From: Plecoglossus altivelis
Taxonomy: Eukaryota; Chordata; Actinopteri; Osmeriformes; Plecoglossidae
NCBI GenBank assembly: GCA_036571765.1
Contig: BROE01000022.1
Span: 19,386,165-19,450,164 of the forward strand
DNA: 64,000 bases
Direction of reading: 5' to 3'
The notes under the pieces: generated by a model
The model's database searches: none
What the model was told of the DNA's origin: nothing
What the model saw: the letters and a program-made list of their open reading frames with translations, nothing else
Translations under genes and position numbers: made by a program
Shown: piece by piece, positions 8,766 through 17,820 of the stretch
How positions within the stretch are numbered: position 1 is the stretch's first letter
How the letters are laid out: each line of letters starts with the position of its first letter

Positions 8766-11701
8766 CTGGGAGGAGAGCAGCACACATGTTAGAACATGGA
8801 GGAGAGCACACATGTTAGAACATGGAGGAGAGCAGCACACATGTTAGAACATGGAGGAGAGCACACATGTTAGAACATGGAGGACAGCACACATGTTAGA
8901 ACATGGTCATGCTACAGCACACATGTTAGAACATGGAGGACAGCACACATGTTAGAACATGGTCATGCTACAGCACACATGTTAGAACATGGTCATGCTA
9001 CAACATGTGCTGTTATGCTGCTCTCGTGTTGGAGTTCATGATCTTGTTCTTATCTCCCTCCTCCCTCCCCTGCCTCCCCTGCCTCCTCCTCCTCCCTACT
9101 CCCTCCTCGCATGCCTCTTCCTGCCTCCCCCTCCCTACTCTCCCCTGCCTCTTCCTGCCTCCCCCCTCCCCTCTCTCTCTCTTGTCTCCTTCTGTCTCTT
9201 GTCTTTCTCTCTGTTTCTCTATTTCTCTCTCCTGCCTCCCCCTCCCCTGCCTCTTCCTGCCTCCCCCTCCTGCCTCTTCCTGCTCCCCCCTCCTGCTCTC
9301 TCATCCCTCCTCTTTCCTGCTCTCCTCCTCCCGCTGGGCCTCCCCTGCCTCTTCGCTGCCTCCACACTGAGTGAGATGAGTGTCATGCTAGTTAAACAGC
9401 AGCTGACCTTTAATGCCACAGACTCTGCACATGGCTGCGAACACAGAGGACTCCATCTCTATGTTCCTGACGCCAGCCTCATGGGCAGCTCTCAGATACT
9501 GCTGCTTCTCCTCAGGACGAGAAGGAAACAGCGCTCCTTCAGCCTGCCCTGACTGGGGAGCACAACACACACTACACACACTGCACACACACAACGCATA
9601 CACAACACACCACACACACACGCATATTAACACCGCACACACACACACAACACACAGCGCATATACAAGCACAACATACATGCATATACACACACACACA
9701 TGCACACACACACATGCACAGTACACACACACACACACATAGCAAGACACACACACATAGCAAGACACACACACCAGCAAGACACAGCCTGGGGTTAGCG
9801 CAGAGCAACAACAACAAACTAACTTCCCTCCCTGAAGCCAAGAAGTACGATAAGCGAGATCAGAGTGCTTAGGTCACGTCCAGTCACCAAACCACCTCCT
9901 CTACACTCATTCAAACCTGTGGGCTAGGTGCCCCAGGCGGGGGAACATGTCCGTACCTTCGTAGAAGTCATGCGTACACAGGGTGTTGCCTCTCACTGTG
10001 GGCAGGCTGTGGAGTTCAGAGGAGCGCAGGAGGAGCTCGCTGGCCAAGCCCTCATCCAGCATGGTGTTCCTGGTGATCACCTTCCCCAGAACCACCTGCT
10101 CAAACTGGGGCTGGAAGGAGTGATCCACAGCCTTGTCTGTGATCACCACCGTGCCTGGAGCCACACCTGCAGGAAGCACACAGCAGGGCTCACAGTTTGG
10201 ACAGAACTGTCTACATCACTTATTAGGCATGTTGGCCAGATTAGGCCACTTCCTGCTTGGCACATTGGTTAAGGTTGGCAGAAGTTGCTAGTTAACTTCC
10301 TACTAGGTAGCCAGGTGTGACCTTGAGGCAGGTGAGGCTGTATGAGGCAGGTGTGACTGTATGAGGCAGGTGGTGTGCTGTATGAGGCAGGTGAGGCAGG
10401 TGTGACAGTATGAGGCAGGTGAGGTTGTGTGAAGCAGGTGAGGCTGTATGAGGCAGGTGAGGCTGTATGAGGCAGGTGTGACTGTGAGGCAGGTGAGGCA
10501 GGTGTGACTGTGAGCCAGGTGAGGCTGCCTGTACTCACCGACGCCACCAGAGGTTCCGATCCTGAAGAGCACAAGGTCCCGGCAGCGGGCATGGTGCAGT
10601 AGCTTGATGAGCTCGTGCAGCATGATGGAGATGGAGGGGACTCCCATGCCATGCTGCAGGGGCACACAGCACCTGGGTTACACGCTGCTCACCTTACAGG
10701 TGCCTCTCAGACAGGAAGTGATCACAAGTCCCAGCACACATCTGAAGCCGTGCAGTTACAAGATGAAGACTGCATATGCTGTTACACTCACACTGACAGA
10801 CAGCACCGGTCCAACTTTGTACATGGAATAGCGGTCAGTCCCCTCACAGATGTCAATGATGTCGTCAGAGCTTCCTGGCAGAGACAACTCCTTGTGGATG
10901 AACTGGGCGAAAGCTTTCATGCGGTTGGCACTGCCACCGACACACACAAACTGCACAGGGAGGAAGACAGATTCAGAGGTCAGACTTGATCTTCTAACCC
11001 CTGTTGAGAACAGGAAACAGACAGGTATGTTGGTGAGCGCTCCACCAACCTTAATGTCTCCAAACATCTCAGGTAGGTTGTGTGTCTTGGTACCCAGACT
11101 AAAGTGGTACAGGATGTCTTCCTCCATGGTGTCCAGATGGGGGTTCTTCACATGAACCTCTGTTTCTCTGGGGCAACACACAGCAACGCACAGGCAATGC
11201 ACACAGAACACACACACAGCAACAGACAGACAGCGACACACACAGAAAACACACGGAACGGCACACGCCCAGCAACACCAACACAGACGCACACAGAAAC
11301 ACACAGCAACACACACAGGAAACAACACACAGCAACACGCACAGCAACACACACAGGCGACACACACAGAACACACAGAACACACAGCAAACAGACGCAC
11401 AGAAACACACACAGCGAGCGCACACAGAACACACACAGCAACACACACAGAAACACACGCAAAAACACATAGAAACCACACAGCAACACACACAGCAACG
11501 CACAGAACGCACACAGAAACACACACAGAAACACACAGCGTGTCAACGTCTCTGCTGATAGCTGACACAGCCAAGGAGGCGAACACCTCACACAAGACAG
11601 TGTTGAAATAAAAACAATAGCAGTTTTTCAAATACTAGACAAAATACTCACTCGATGTGTTCAGAATGGTCTGTCCCCATACACAGCAGAATAGGTGCCA
11701 T
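8623..11701 (-). CDS. upp2: UPP2, uridine phosphorylase 2 (copy 1, with terminal exon)
   Basis: Uridine phosphorylase splits uridine with phosphate into uracil and ribose-1-phosphate (cytosolic pyrimidine salvage). Seven exons in order 11701-11652, 11167-11050, 10950-10792, 10653-10539, 10166-9957, 9552-9408, 8765-8623 join in consistent phases. Using copy 2's sequence for exon 6 the product would be 313 aa, close to the roughly 317 aa of human UPP2. Visible motifs are the nucleoside phosphorylase signature SHGMGVPSISIMLHEL (about residues 109-124), the phosphate-binding RIGTSGG (140-146) and the substrate-binding NIEMES (248-253). Exon 6 of this copy is 145 bp instead of 147 and has several small indels near its 5' end, giving an early stop if spliced as expected. 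That looks more like a sequencing error than decay, because the other exons are intact. The introns carry CA, 19-bp and cacagaaacacac repeats. It is tail to tail with CCDC148. Confidence 0.93.
8766..9005. repeat. Minisatellite of about 29 bp in the last UPP2 intron
   Basis: Units contain cacacatgttagaacatgg with either aggagagcag or tcatgctacag linkers, about seven copies. It starts directly at the acceptor of the terminal UPP2 exon. Confidence 0.88.
9050..9365. repeat. Pyrimidine-rich low-complexity tract
   Basis: cctgcctcttcctgcctccc-like units with a T/C microsatellite. A shortened version begins the second copy at about 12490-12580. Confidence 0.88.
9408..9552 (-). CDS. upp2: UPP2 copy 1 exon 6 (frameshifted)
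   Basis: 145 bp versus 147 bp in copy 2. Within about 45 bp of the acceptor there are at least three single-base losses and one gain relative to copy 2. Downstream the frame is intact from PEEKQQYLRAAHEAG through RNIEMESSVFAAMC. If the normal phase is kept the exon reaches TGA after a few codons. Confidence 0.85.
9560..9782. repeat. (CA)n microsatellite, UPP2 intron, copy 1
   Basis: cacacacaac and cacacatagcaaga variants. The matching tract in copy 2 (12765-13052) differs in length and interruptions. Confidence 0.9.
9957..10166 (-). CDS. upp2: UPP2 copy 1 exon 5
   Basis: Acceptor tcctgcag, donor gtacgg, 210 bp. It reads VAPGTVVITDKAVDHSFQP through CTHDFYE. Confidence 0.94.
10318..10530. repeat. 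19-bp minisatellite, UPP2 intron, copy 1
   Basis: Units based on tgaggcaggtgaggctgta. Copy 2 has a longer version at about 13590-13846. Confidence 0.9.
10539..10653 (-). CDS. upp2: UPP2 copy 1 exon 4 (phosphorylase signature)
   Basis: Acceptor ccctgcag, donor gtgagt, 115 bp. It carries HGMGVPSISIMLHEL and RIGTSGGV. Confidence 0.95.
10792..10950 (-). CDS. upp2: UPP2 copy 1 exon 3
   Basis: Acceptor cctgtgcag, donor gtgagt, 159 bp (53 codons, phase 0). It reads FVCVGGSANRMKAFAQFIH and ends YKVGPVLSVS. FVCVGG is the first strand and phosphate loop of the fold. Confidence 0.93.
11050..11167 (-). CDS. upp2: UPP2 copy 1 exon 2
   Basis: Acceptor ttgccccag, 118 bp, reading ETEVHVKNPHLDTMEEDIL and on to MFGDIK, a conserved N-terminal block of UPP enzymes. 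Confidence 0.92.
11172..11540. repeat. CACA-rich minisatellite, UPP2 intron 1, copy 1
   Basis: cacagaaacacacagcaaca-like units starting at the exon 2 acceptor. The counterpart at 14487-14857 differs internally. Confidence 0.9.
11652..11701 (-). CDS. upp2: UPP2 copy 1 exon 1 (start codon)
   Basis: The ATG lies at 11701-11699 and the exon reads MAPILLCMGTDHSEHI, ending in phase 2 before gtgagt. It is 50 bp and is identical in copy 2. The amino end differs from what I recall of mammalian UPP2, so this start is inferred from the correct phase join and donor. Confidence 0.75.
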
Positions 11702-12179
11702 GGTTGTAGGTCTGTCTATTCTAAAATACAATTGGAAAAATTGAATAACCACTACCAACAAATCAACGTGTGAAATTGCCACAATTTATGATCGCCACAA
11801 ATACAACACATACTTAAAGTACATACAGCAATTATGGAAGTTCTGAATCCTAAAAGGTGATCGTTAATTCGTGAAGGGTTCAGTCTGTCCTGTTTTTCTG
11901 TTGAGGTGAATAAAAGAGGGATCTCTCCCTGTGGGCTTGATATAGTCTTTACCCCAGCCCATCCCGGACCCATCCCTCAGATTGATTGGCTGCAGAGGGA
12001 GGAGTGCTGCCTCCTCTCTAACATTACCAGGGTCAAAACAAATGTTATCCTACAACCAGAAGAGGAACAAACTTTTGGCCAGTCTCCAAAGTGATACCTC
12101 TGGGTGCTTAACAACATAGTCAACCACGTCAGCACAGTAGGAAGAGCCCACGTGTTCACAGAAACCTACCGTATGTGTC

Positions 12180-12490
12180 ATGTTTTCAGGGGGTCCAGTA
12201 TGGTCATGTTTTCAGTGTCCAGCATGGTCATGTTTTCAGGGTGTCCAGCATGGTCATGTTTTCAGTGTCCAGCATGGTCATGTTTTCAGGGTGTCCAGCA
12301 TGGTCATGTTTTCAGTGTGTCTAGCATGGTCATGTTTTCAGTGTGTCCAGCATGGTCATGTTTTCAGGGTGTCCAGCATGGTCATGTTTTCAGGGTGTCC
12401 AGCATGGTCATGTTTTCAGTGTCCAGCATGGTCATGTTTTCAGGGTGTCCAGCATGGTCATGTTTTCAGTGGGTCCAGCATGGTCATGCT
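12180..12490. repeat. 26-bp minisatellite upstream of UPP2 copy 1
   Basis: The unit tggtcatgttttcagggtgt plus ccagca repeats about 12 times with 23-24 bp variants. The same unit lies upstream of copy 2 in a longer array (15497-16142). Confidence 0.93.
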
Positions 12491-12617
12491 CTTCCTACCT
12501 CCCCCCTCCCCTGCCTCTTCCTGCCTCTTCCTGCCTCCCCCCTCCCCTGCCTCCCCTGCCTCTTCCTGCCTCCACACTGAGTGAGATGAGTGTCATGCTA
12601 GTTAAACAGCAGCTGAC

Positions 12618-12764
12618 CTTTAATGCCACAGACTCTGCACATGGCTGCGAACACAGAGGACTCCATCTCTATGTTCCTGACGCCAGCCTCATGGGCAGCT
12701 CTCAGATACTGCTGCTTCTCCTCAGGAGAGAAGGAACACAGCGCTCCGTCCAGCCTGCCCTGAC
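12618..12764 (-). CDS. upp2: UPP2 copy 2 exon 6 (intact)
   Basis: 147 bp, phase 1 to phase 1, with GQGRLDGALCSFS at its start and NIEMES further on. It is the correct-length version of the exon broken in copy 1. Confidence 0.93.
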
Positions 12765-12770
12765 CTGGGG

Positions 12771-12806
<36 letters not shown>

Positions 12807-12821
12807 CACACACACACGCAT

Positions 12822-12856
<35 letters not shown>

Positions 12857-12890
12857 TACACACACACACACACACATGCACACACACACG

Positions 12891-12924
<34 letters not shown>

Positions 12925-15018
12925 TATACACACACACACACACATGCACACACACACATGCACATACACACACACACACACACAGCACGACACACACACA
13001 CACACAGCAAGACACACACACACACACAGCAAGACACACACACACACAGCAAGACACAGCCTGGGGTTAGCGCAGAGCAACAACAACAAACTAACTTCCC
13101 TCCCTGAAGCCAAGAAGTACGATAAGCGAGATCAGAGTGCTTAGGTCACGTCCAGTCACCAAACCACCTCCTCTACACTCATTCAAACCTGTGGGCTAGG
13201 TGCCCCAGGCGGGGGAACATGTCCGTACCTTCGTAGAAGTCATGCGTACACAGGGTGTTGCCTCTCACTGTGGGCAGGCTGTGGAGTTCAGAGGAGCGCA
13301 GGAGGAGCTCGCTGGCCAAGCCCTCATCCAGCATGGTGTTCCTGGTGATCACCTTCCCCAGAACCACCTGCTCAAACTGGGGCTGGAAGGAGTGATCCAC
13401 AGCCTTGTCTGTGATCACCACCGTGCCTGGAGCCACACCTGCAGGAAGCACACAGCAGGGCTCACAGTTTGGACAGAACTGTCTACATCACTTATTAGGC
13501 ATGTTGGCCAGATTAGGCCACTTCCTGCTTGGCACATTGGTTAAGGTTGGCAGAAGTTGCTAGTTAACTTCCTACTAGGTAGCCAGGTGTGACCTTGAGG
13601 CAGGTGAGGCTGTATGAGGCAGGTGTGACTGTATGAGGCAGGTGAGGTTGTATGAGGCAGGTGTGACTGTGAGGCAGGTGAGGCAGGTGTGACAGTATGA
13701 GGCAGGTGAGGCAGGTGTGACAGTATGAGGCAGGTGAGGTTGTGTGAAGCAGGTGAGGCTGTATGAGGCAGGTGAGGCTGTATGAGGCAGGTGTGACTGT
13801 GAGGCAGGTGAGGCAGGTGTGACTGTGAGCCAGGTGAGGCTGCCTGTACTCACCGACGCCACCAGAGGTTCCGATCCTGAAGAGCACAAGGTCCCGGCAG
13901 CGGGCATGGTGCAGTAGCTTGATGAGCTCGTGCAGCATGATGGAGATGGAGGGGACTCCCATGCCATGCTGCAGGGGCACACAGCACCTGGGTTACACGC
14001 TGCTCACCTTACAGGTGCCTCTCAGACAGGAAGTGATCACAAGTCCCAGCACACATCTGAAGCCGTGCAGTTACAAGATGAAGACTGCATATGCTGTTAC
14101 ACTCACACTGACAGACAGCACCGGTCCAACTTTGTACATGGAATAGCGGTCAGTCCCCTCACAGATGTCAATGATGTCGTCAGAGCTTCCTGGCAGAGAC
14201 AACTCCTTGTGGATGAACTGGGCGAAAGCTTTCATGCGGTTGGCACTGCCACCGACACACACAAACTGCACAGGGAGGAAGACAGATTCAGAGGTCAGAC
14301 TTGATCTTCTAACCCCTGTTGAGAACAGGAAACAGACAGGTATGTTGGTGAGCGCTCCACCAACCTTAATGTCTCCAAACATCTCAGGTAGGTTGTGTGT
14401 CTTGGTACCCAGACTAAAGTGGTACAGGATGTCTTCCTCCATGGTGTCCAGATGGGGGTTCTTCACATGAACCTCTGTTTCTCTGGGGCAACACACAGCA
14501 ACACGCACGGCAATGCACACAGAAACACACACAGCAACACACACAGCGACACACACAGAAACACACACGGCAACACGCACAGCAACACACACAGCGACAC
14601 ACACAGAAACACACAGCAACACACACAGAAACACACAGCAACACGCACAGCAACACACACAGCGACACACACAGAAACACACAGCAACACGCACAGAAAC
14701 ACACACAGCGACGCACACAAAACACACACAGCAACACACAGCAACACACACAGCAACACACACAGAAACACACAGCAACACACATAGAAACACACAGCAA
14801 CACACACAGCAACGCACACAGAAACGCACACAGAAACACACACAGAAACACACAGCGTGTCAACGTCTCTGCTGATAGCTGACACAGCCAAGGAGGCGAA
14901 CACCTCACACAAGACAGTGTTGAAATAAAAACAATAGCAGTTTTTCAAATACTAGACAAAATACTCACTCGATGTGTTCAGAATGGTCTGTCCCCATACA
15001 CAGCAGAATAGGTGCCAT
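12618..15018 (-). CDS. upp2: UPP2 copy 2, exons 1-6 without terminal exon
   Basis: A second set of UPP2 exons in the same orientation: 15018-14969, 14482-14365, 14265-14107, 13968-13854, 13438-13229, 12764-12618. All are open and in phase, and exon 6 here is intact (147 bp, GQGRLDGALCSFSPEEKQQ). No AAVVCVTLL-type terminal exon follows before copy 1 begins, so on its own this copy would run into intron sequence after GIK and stop after a few codons (GQLLFN). If the duplication is real, its transcript could reach the single terminal exon at 8765 by skipping copy 1's exons. If it is an assembly artefact, this is simply the better sequenced allele. The enzyme motifs are as in copy 1. Confidence 0.88.
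12765..13052. repeat. (CA)n microsatellite, UPP2 intron, copy 2
   Basis: Nearly pure cacaca with catg/cgca interruptions, abutting the exon 6 acceptor. Confidence 0.92.
13229..13438 (-). CDS. upp2: UPP2 copy 2 exon 5
   Basis: Identical to copy 1 exon 5, offset 3272. Confidence 0.92.
13590..13846. repeat. 19-bp minisatellite, UPP2 intron, copy 2
   Basis: aggcaggtgaggctgtatg units, longer than the copy 1 allele by about two units. Confidence 0.9.
13854..13968 (-). CDS. upp2: UPP2 copy 2 exon 4
   Basis: Carries the phosphorylase signature, identical to copy 1. Confidence 0.92.
14107..14265 (-). CDS. upp2: UPP2 copy 2 exon 3
   Basis: Identical to copy 1 exon 3 (FVCVGGSANRMKAFA). Confidence 0.9.
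14365..14482 (-). CDS. upp2: UPP2 copy 2 exon 2
   Basis: Identical in sequence and splice sites to copy 1 exon 2. Confidence 0.9.
14487..14857. repeat. CACA-rich minisatellite, UPP2 intron 1, copy 2
   Basis: acacacagcaacacacacag-like units, more regular than in copy 1. Confidence 0.9.
14969..15018 (-). CDS. upp2: UPP2 copy 2 exon 1
   Basis: Identical to copy 1 exon 1, ATG at 15018-15016. Confidence 0.75.
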
Positions 15019-15496
15019 GGTTGTAGGTCTGTCTATTCTAAAATACAATTGGAAAAATTGAATAACCACTACCAACAAATCAACGTGTGAAATTGCCACA
15101 ATTTATGATCGCCACAAATACAACACATACTTAAAGTACATACAGCAATTATGGAAGTTCTGAATCCTAAAAGGTGATCGTTAATTCGTGAAGGGTTCAG
15201 TCTGTCCTGTTTTTCTGTTGAGGTGAATAAAAGAGGGATCTCTCCCTGTGGGCTTGATATAGTCTTTACCCCAGCCCATCCCGGACCCATCCCTCAGATT
15301 GATTGGCTGCAGAGGGAGGAGTGCTGCCTCCTCTCTAACATTACCAGGGTCAAAACAAATGTTATCCTACAACCAGAAGAGGAACAAACTTTTGGCCAGT
15401 CTCCAAAGTGATACCTCTGGGTGCTTAACAACATAGTCAACCACGTCAGCACAGTAGGAAGAGCCCACGTGTTCACAGAAACCTACCGTATGTGTC

Positions 15497-16142
15497 ATGT
15501 TTTCAGGGGGTCCATTACAGTCATGTTTTCAGGGTGTCCAGCATGGTCATGTTTTCAGGGAGTCCAGCATGGTCATGTTTTCAGGCTGTCCAGCATGGTC
15601 ATGTTTTCAGGGTGTCCAGCATGGTCATGTTTTCAGGGTGTCCAGTATGGTCATGTTTTCAGTGTCCAGCATGGTCATGTTTTCAGGGTGTCCAGCATGG
15701 TCATGTTTTCAGTGTCCAGCATGGTCATGTTTTCAGGGTCCAGTATGGTCATGTTTTCAGTGTCCAGTATGGTCATGTTTTCAGTGTCCAGCATGGTCAT
15801 GTTTTCAGGGAGTCCAGCATGGTCATGTTTTCAGGGTGTCCAGCATGGTCATGTTTTCAGGGTGTCCAGCATGGTCATATTTTCAGTGTCCAGCATGGTC
15901 ATATTTTCAGTGTCCAGCATGGTCATGTTTTCAGGGAGTCCAGCATGGTCATGTTTTCAGGGTCCAGTATGGTCATGTTTTCAGGGTGTCCAGTATGGTC
16001 ATGTTTTCAGGGGGTCCAGCATGGTCATGTTTTCAGTATCCAGCATGGTCATGTTTTCAGGGTGTCCAGTATGGTCATGTTTTCAGGGTGTCCAGCATGG
16101 TCATGTTTTCAGGGTCCAGTATGGTCATGTTTTCAGGGTGCT
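15497..16142. repeat. 26-bp minisatellite upstream of UPP2 copy 2, about 26 copies
   Basis: Same tggtcatgttttcag-based unit as 12180-12490 but about twice as long, with ccagta/ccagca and catgtt/catatt variants. Confidence 0.93.
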
Positions 16143-16601
16143 GTCTAGTTGTAATTTTGTCTAACATTAAGCAGCAGAATCTACGTTGGGAAAAGCCAAA
16201 GTTGTATAAGTTTACATCGCCACTGTAAAACTACAGATAATCACTGACTAGGTTTGTTATGCAACTCAGTGCTTGTTGACACATTATCCTCTTTCACCTT
16301 TGCTCATCTTGTTCTGGAGCAGGATGTAGTGTGCAGTCAACACAGCAGTTACAGCTGAGATATAAACCATCTGTTTGCACATCACTATCACCTGTTAACT
16401 TTCTGCCCCATAAAATGTATATATAACGTTGAGCTGACACTACTGGGATGATTGTAGAGGAGTAATAATGAAACCAAACGCGACCATCAGAATGTTAATT
16501 TCTCAATCTTAAACACACAGGAACACTGTGTTGTCTGTGCTGTGTTGTAATAAGTTGTGTTGAAAACATAATGCAGAGATAACAGAAGGAATTACTTCAT
16601 T

Positions 16602-16607
16602 TTTATT
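16602..16607 (-). terminator. Polyadenylation signal of the C7orf57-like gene
   Basis: TTTATT on + reads AATAAA on -, about 400 nt past the pre-gap copy of the stop codon (17008). The gap duplication makes the true 3' UTR length uncertain. Confidence 0.5.
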
Positions 16608-16643
16608 GAACCATGAGGATGCACAAAGACATGTTTAAACCCA

Positions 16644-17102
16644 GACCAGCTCATTTCCCATGAGGCACTGTAAACCATGCTCCTTTTAAAGAGGTCACCC
16701 TCCAAACAATCTTGGCATATCTTAGTCCAGCGAGGACTTTGTCGTCATACAGTCACAGTGCAAATGCAATAATCGGAGGCAACAATGACAGGCACAGCAA
16801 AGAGCTGATCTGCCAGCTCAAACTAAACAACAATCCCATTTCCCCACTTGTATACATGACTTGGAACGGCTAACTTGACGAGTGGTGCAACTACTTAAAC
16901 TTTCAGTTTCTAGAACAGAACAGTGAGGTGTGTGTGTGTGGGCAGGTAACAACTAGGATCGTGGTGGAGGCTCAAGGAGGGGAGATGTTCTGCACGGCTC
17001 TGCTCCTCTAGTCCTGGGACTCAGCAGAAGCTAGAGGAAACACAACAGCCTTAGTTCATCATTACTAGCACCAGATACCTTAGTTCATCATTACTAGCAC
17101 CA
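16644..17102. repeat. Left copy of a gap-flanking duplication
   Basis: About 459 bp repeated with an offset of 722 at 17366-17820, on the far side of the N run. It includes a second copy of the C7orf57-like terminal exon (about 17008-17030). Confidence 0.93.
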
Positions 17103-17365
17103 NNNNNNNNNNNNNNNNNNNNNNNNNNNNNNNNNNNNNNNNNNNNNNNNNNNNNNNNNNNNNNNNNNNNNNNNNNNNNNNNNNNNNNNNNNNNNNNNNN
17201 NNNNNNNNNNNNNNNNNNNNNNNNNNNNNNNNNNNNNNNNNNNNNNNNNNNNNNNNNNNNNNNNNNNNNNNNNNNNNNNNNNNNNNNNNNNNNNNNNNNN
17301 NNNNNNNNNNNNNNNNNNNNNNNNNNNNNNNNNNNNNNNNNNNNNNNNNNNNNNNNNNNNNNNNN
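17103..17365. other. Assembly gap (263 N)
   Basis: A run of undetermined bases. Because its two flanks are the same sequence, the gap may have negative real length, meaning overlapping contig ends that were not merged. Confidence 0.98.
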
Positions 17366-17820
17366 GACCAGCTCATTTCCCATGAGGCACTGTAAACCAT
17401 GCTCCTTTTAAAGAGGTCACCCTCCAAACAATCTTGGCATATCTTAGTCCAGCGAGGACTTTGTCGTCATACAGTCACAGTGCAAATGCAATAATCGGAG
17501 GCAACAATGACAGGCACAGCAAAGAGCTGATCTGCCAGCTCAAACTAAACAACAATCCCATTTCCCCACTTGTATACATGACTTGGAACGGCTAACTTGA
17601 CGAGTGGTGCAACTACTTAAACTTTCAGTTTCTAGAACAGAACAGTGAGGTGTGTGTGTGTGGGCAGGTAACAACTAGGATCGTGGTGGAGGCTCAAGGA
17701 GGGGAGATGTTCTGCACGGCTCTGCTCCTCTAGTCCTGGGACTCAGCAGAAGCTAGAGGAAACACAACAGCCTTAGTTCATCATTACTAGCACCAGATAC
17801 CTTAGTTCATCATTACTAGC
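17366..17820. repeat. Right copy of the gap-flanking duplication
   Basis: Matches 16644-17098 essentially perfectly, starting exactly at the last N. Confidence 0.93.
17730..17752 (-). CDS. C7orf57-like terminal coding exon
   Basis: A 23-bp coding piece (ASAESQD then TAG) after acceptor cctctag. An identical copy lies left of the N-gap at about 17008-17030. Confidence 0.6.

Larger units (their letters stand above)
9300..15500. repeat. Tandem duplication of about 3.3 kb containing UPP2 exons 1-6
   Basis: About 9366-12200 matches about 12580-15510 in the same orientation, with an offset of 3272 at exon 5 and 3315-3317 at exons 4 to 1. All non-repetitive sequence that I compared is identical except exon 6. 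Differences are concentrated in the three intronic arrays. It is either a very recent duplication or two haplotypes placed in series. Confidence 0.9.

Noticed and set aside
12618..15018. Calling UPP2 copy 2 a processed pseudogene
   Set aside because: It keeps all introns and splice sites and is not disrupted.
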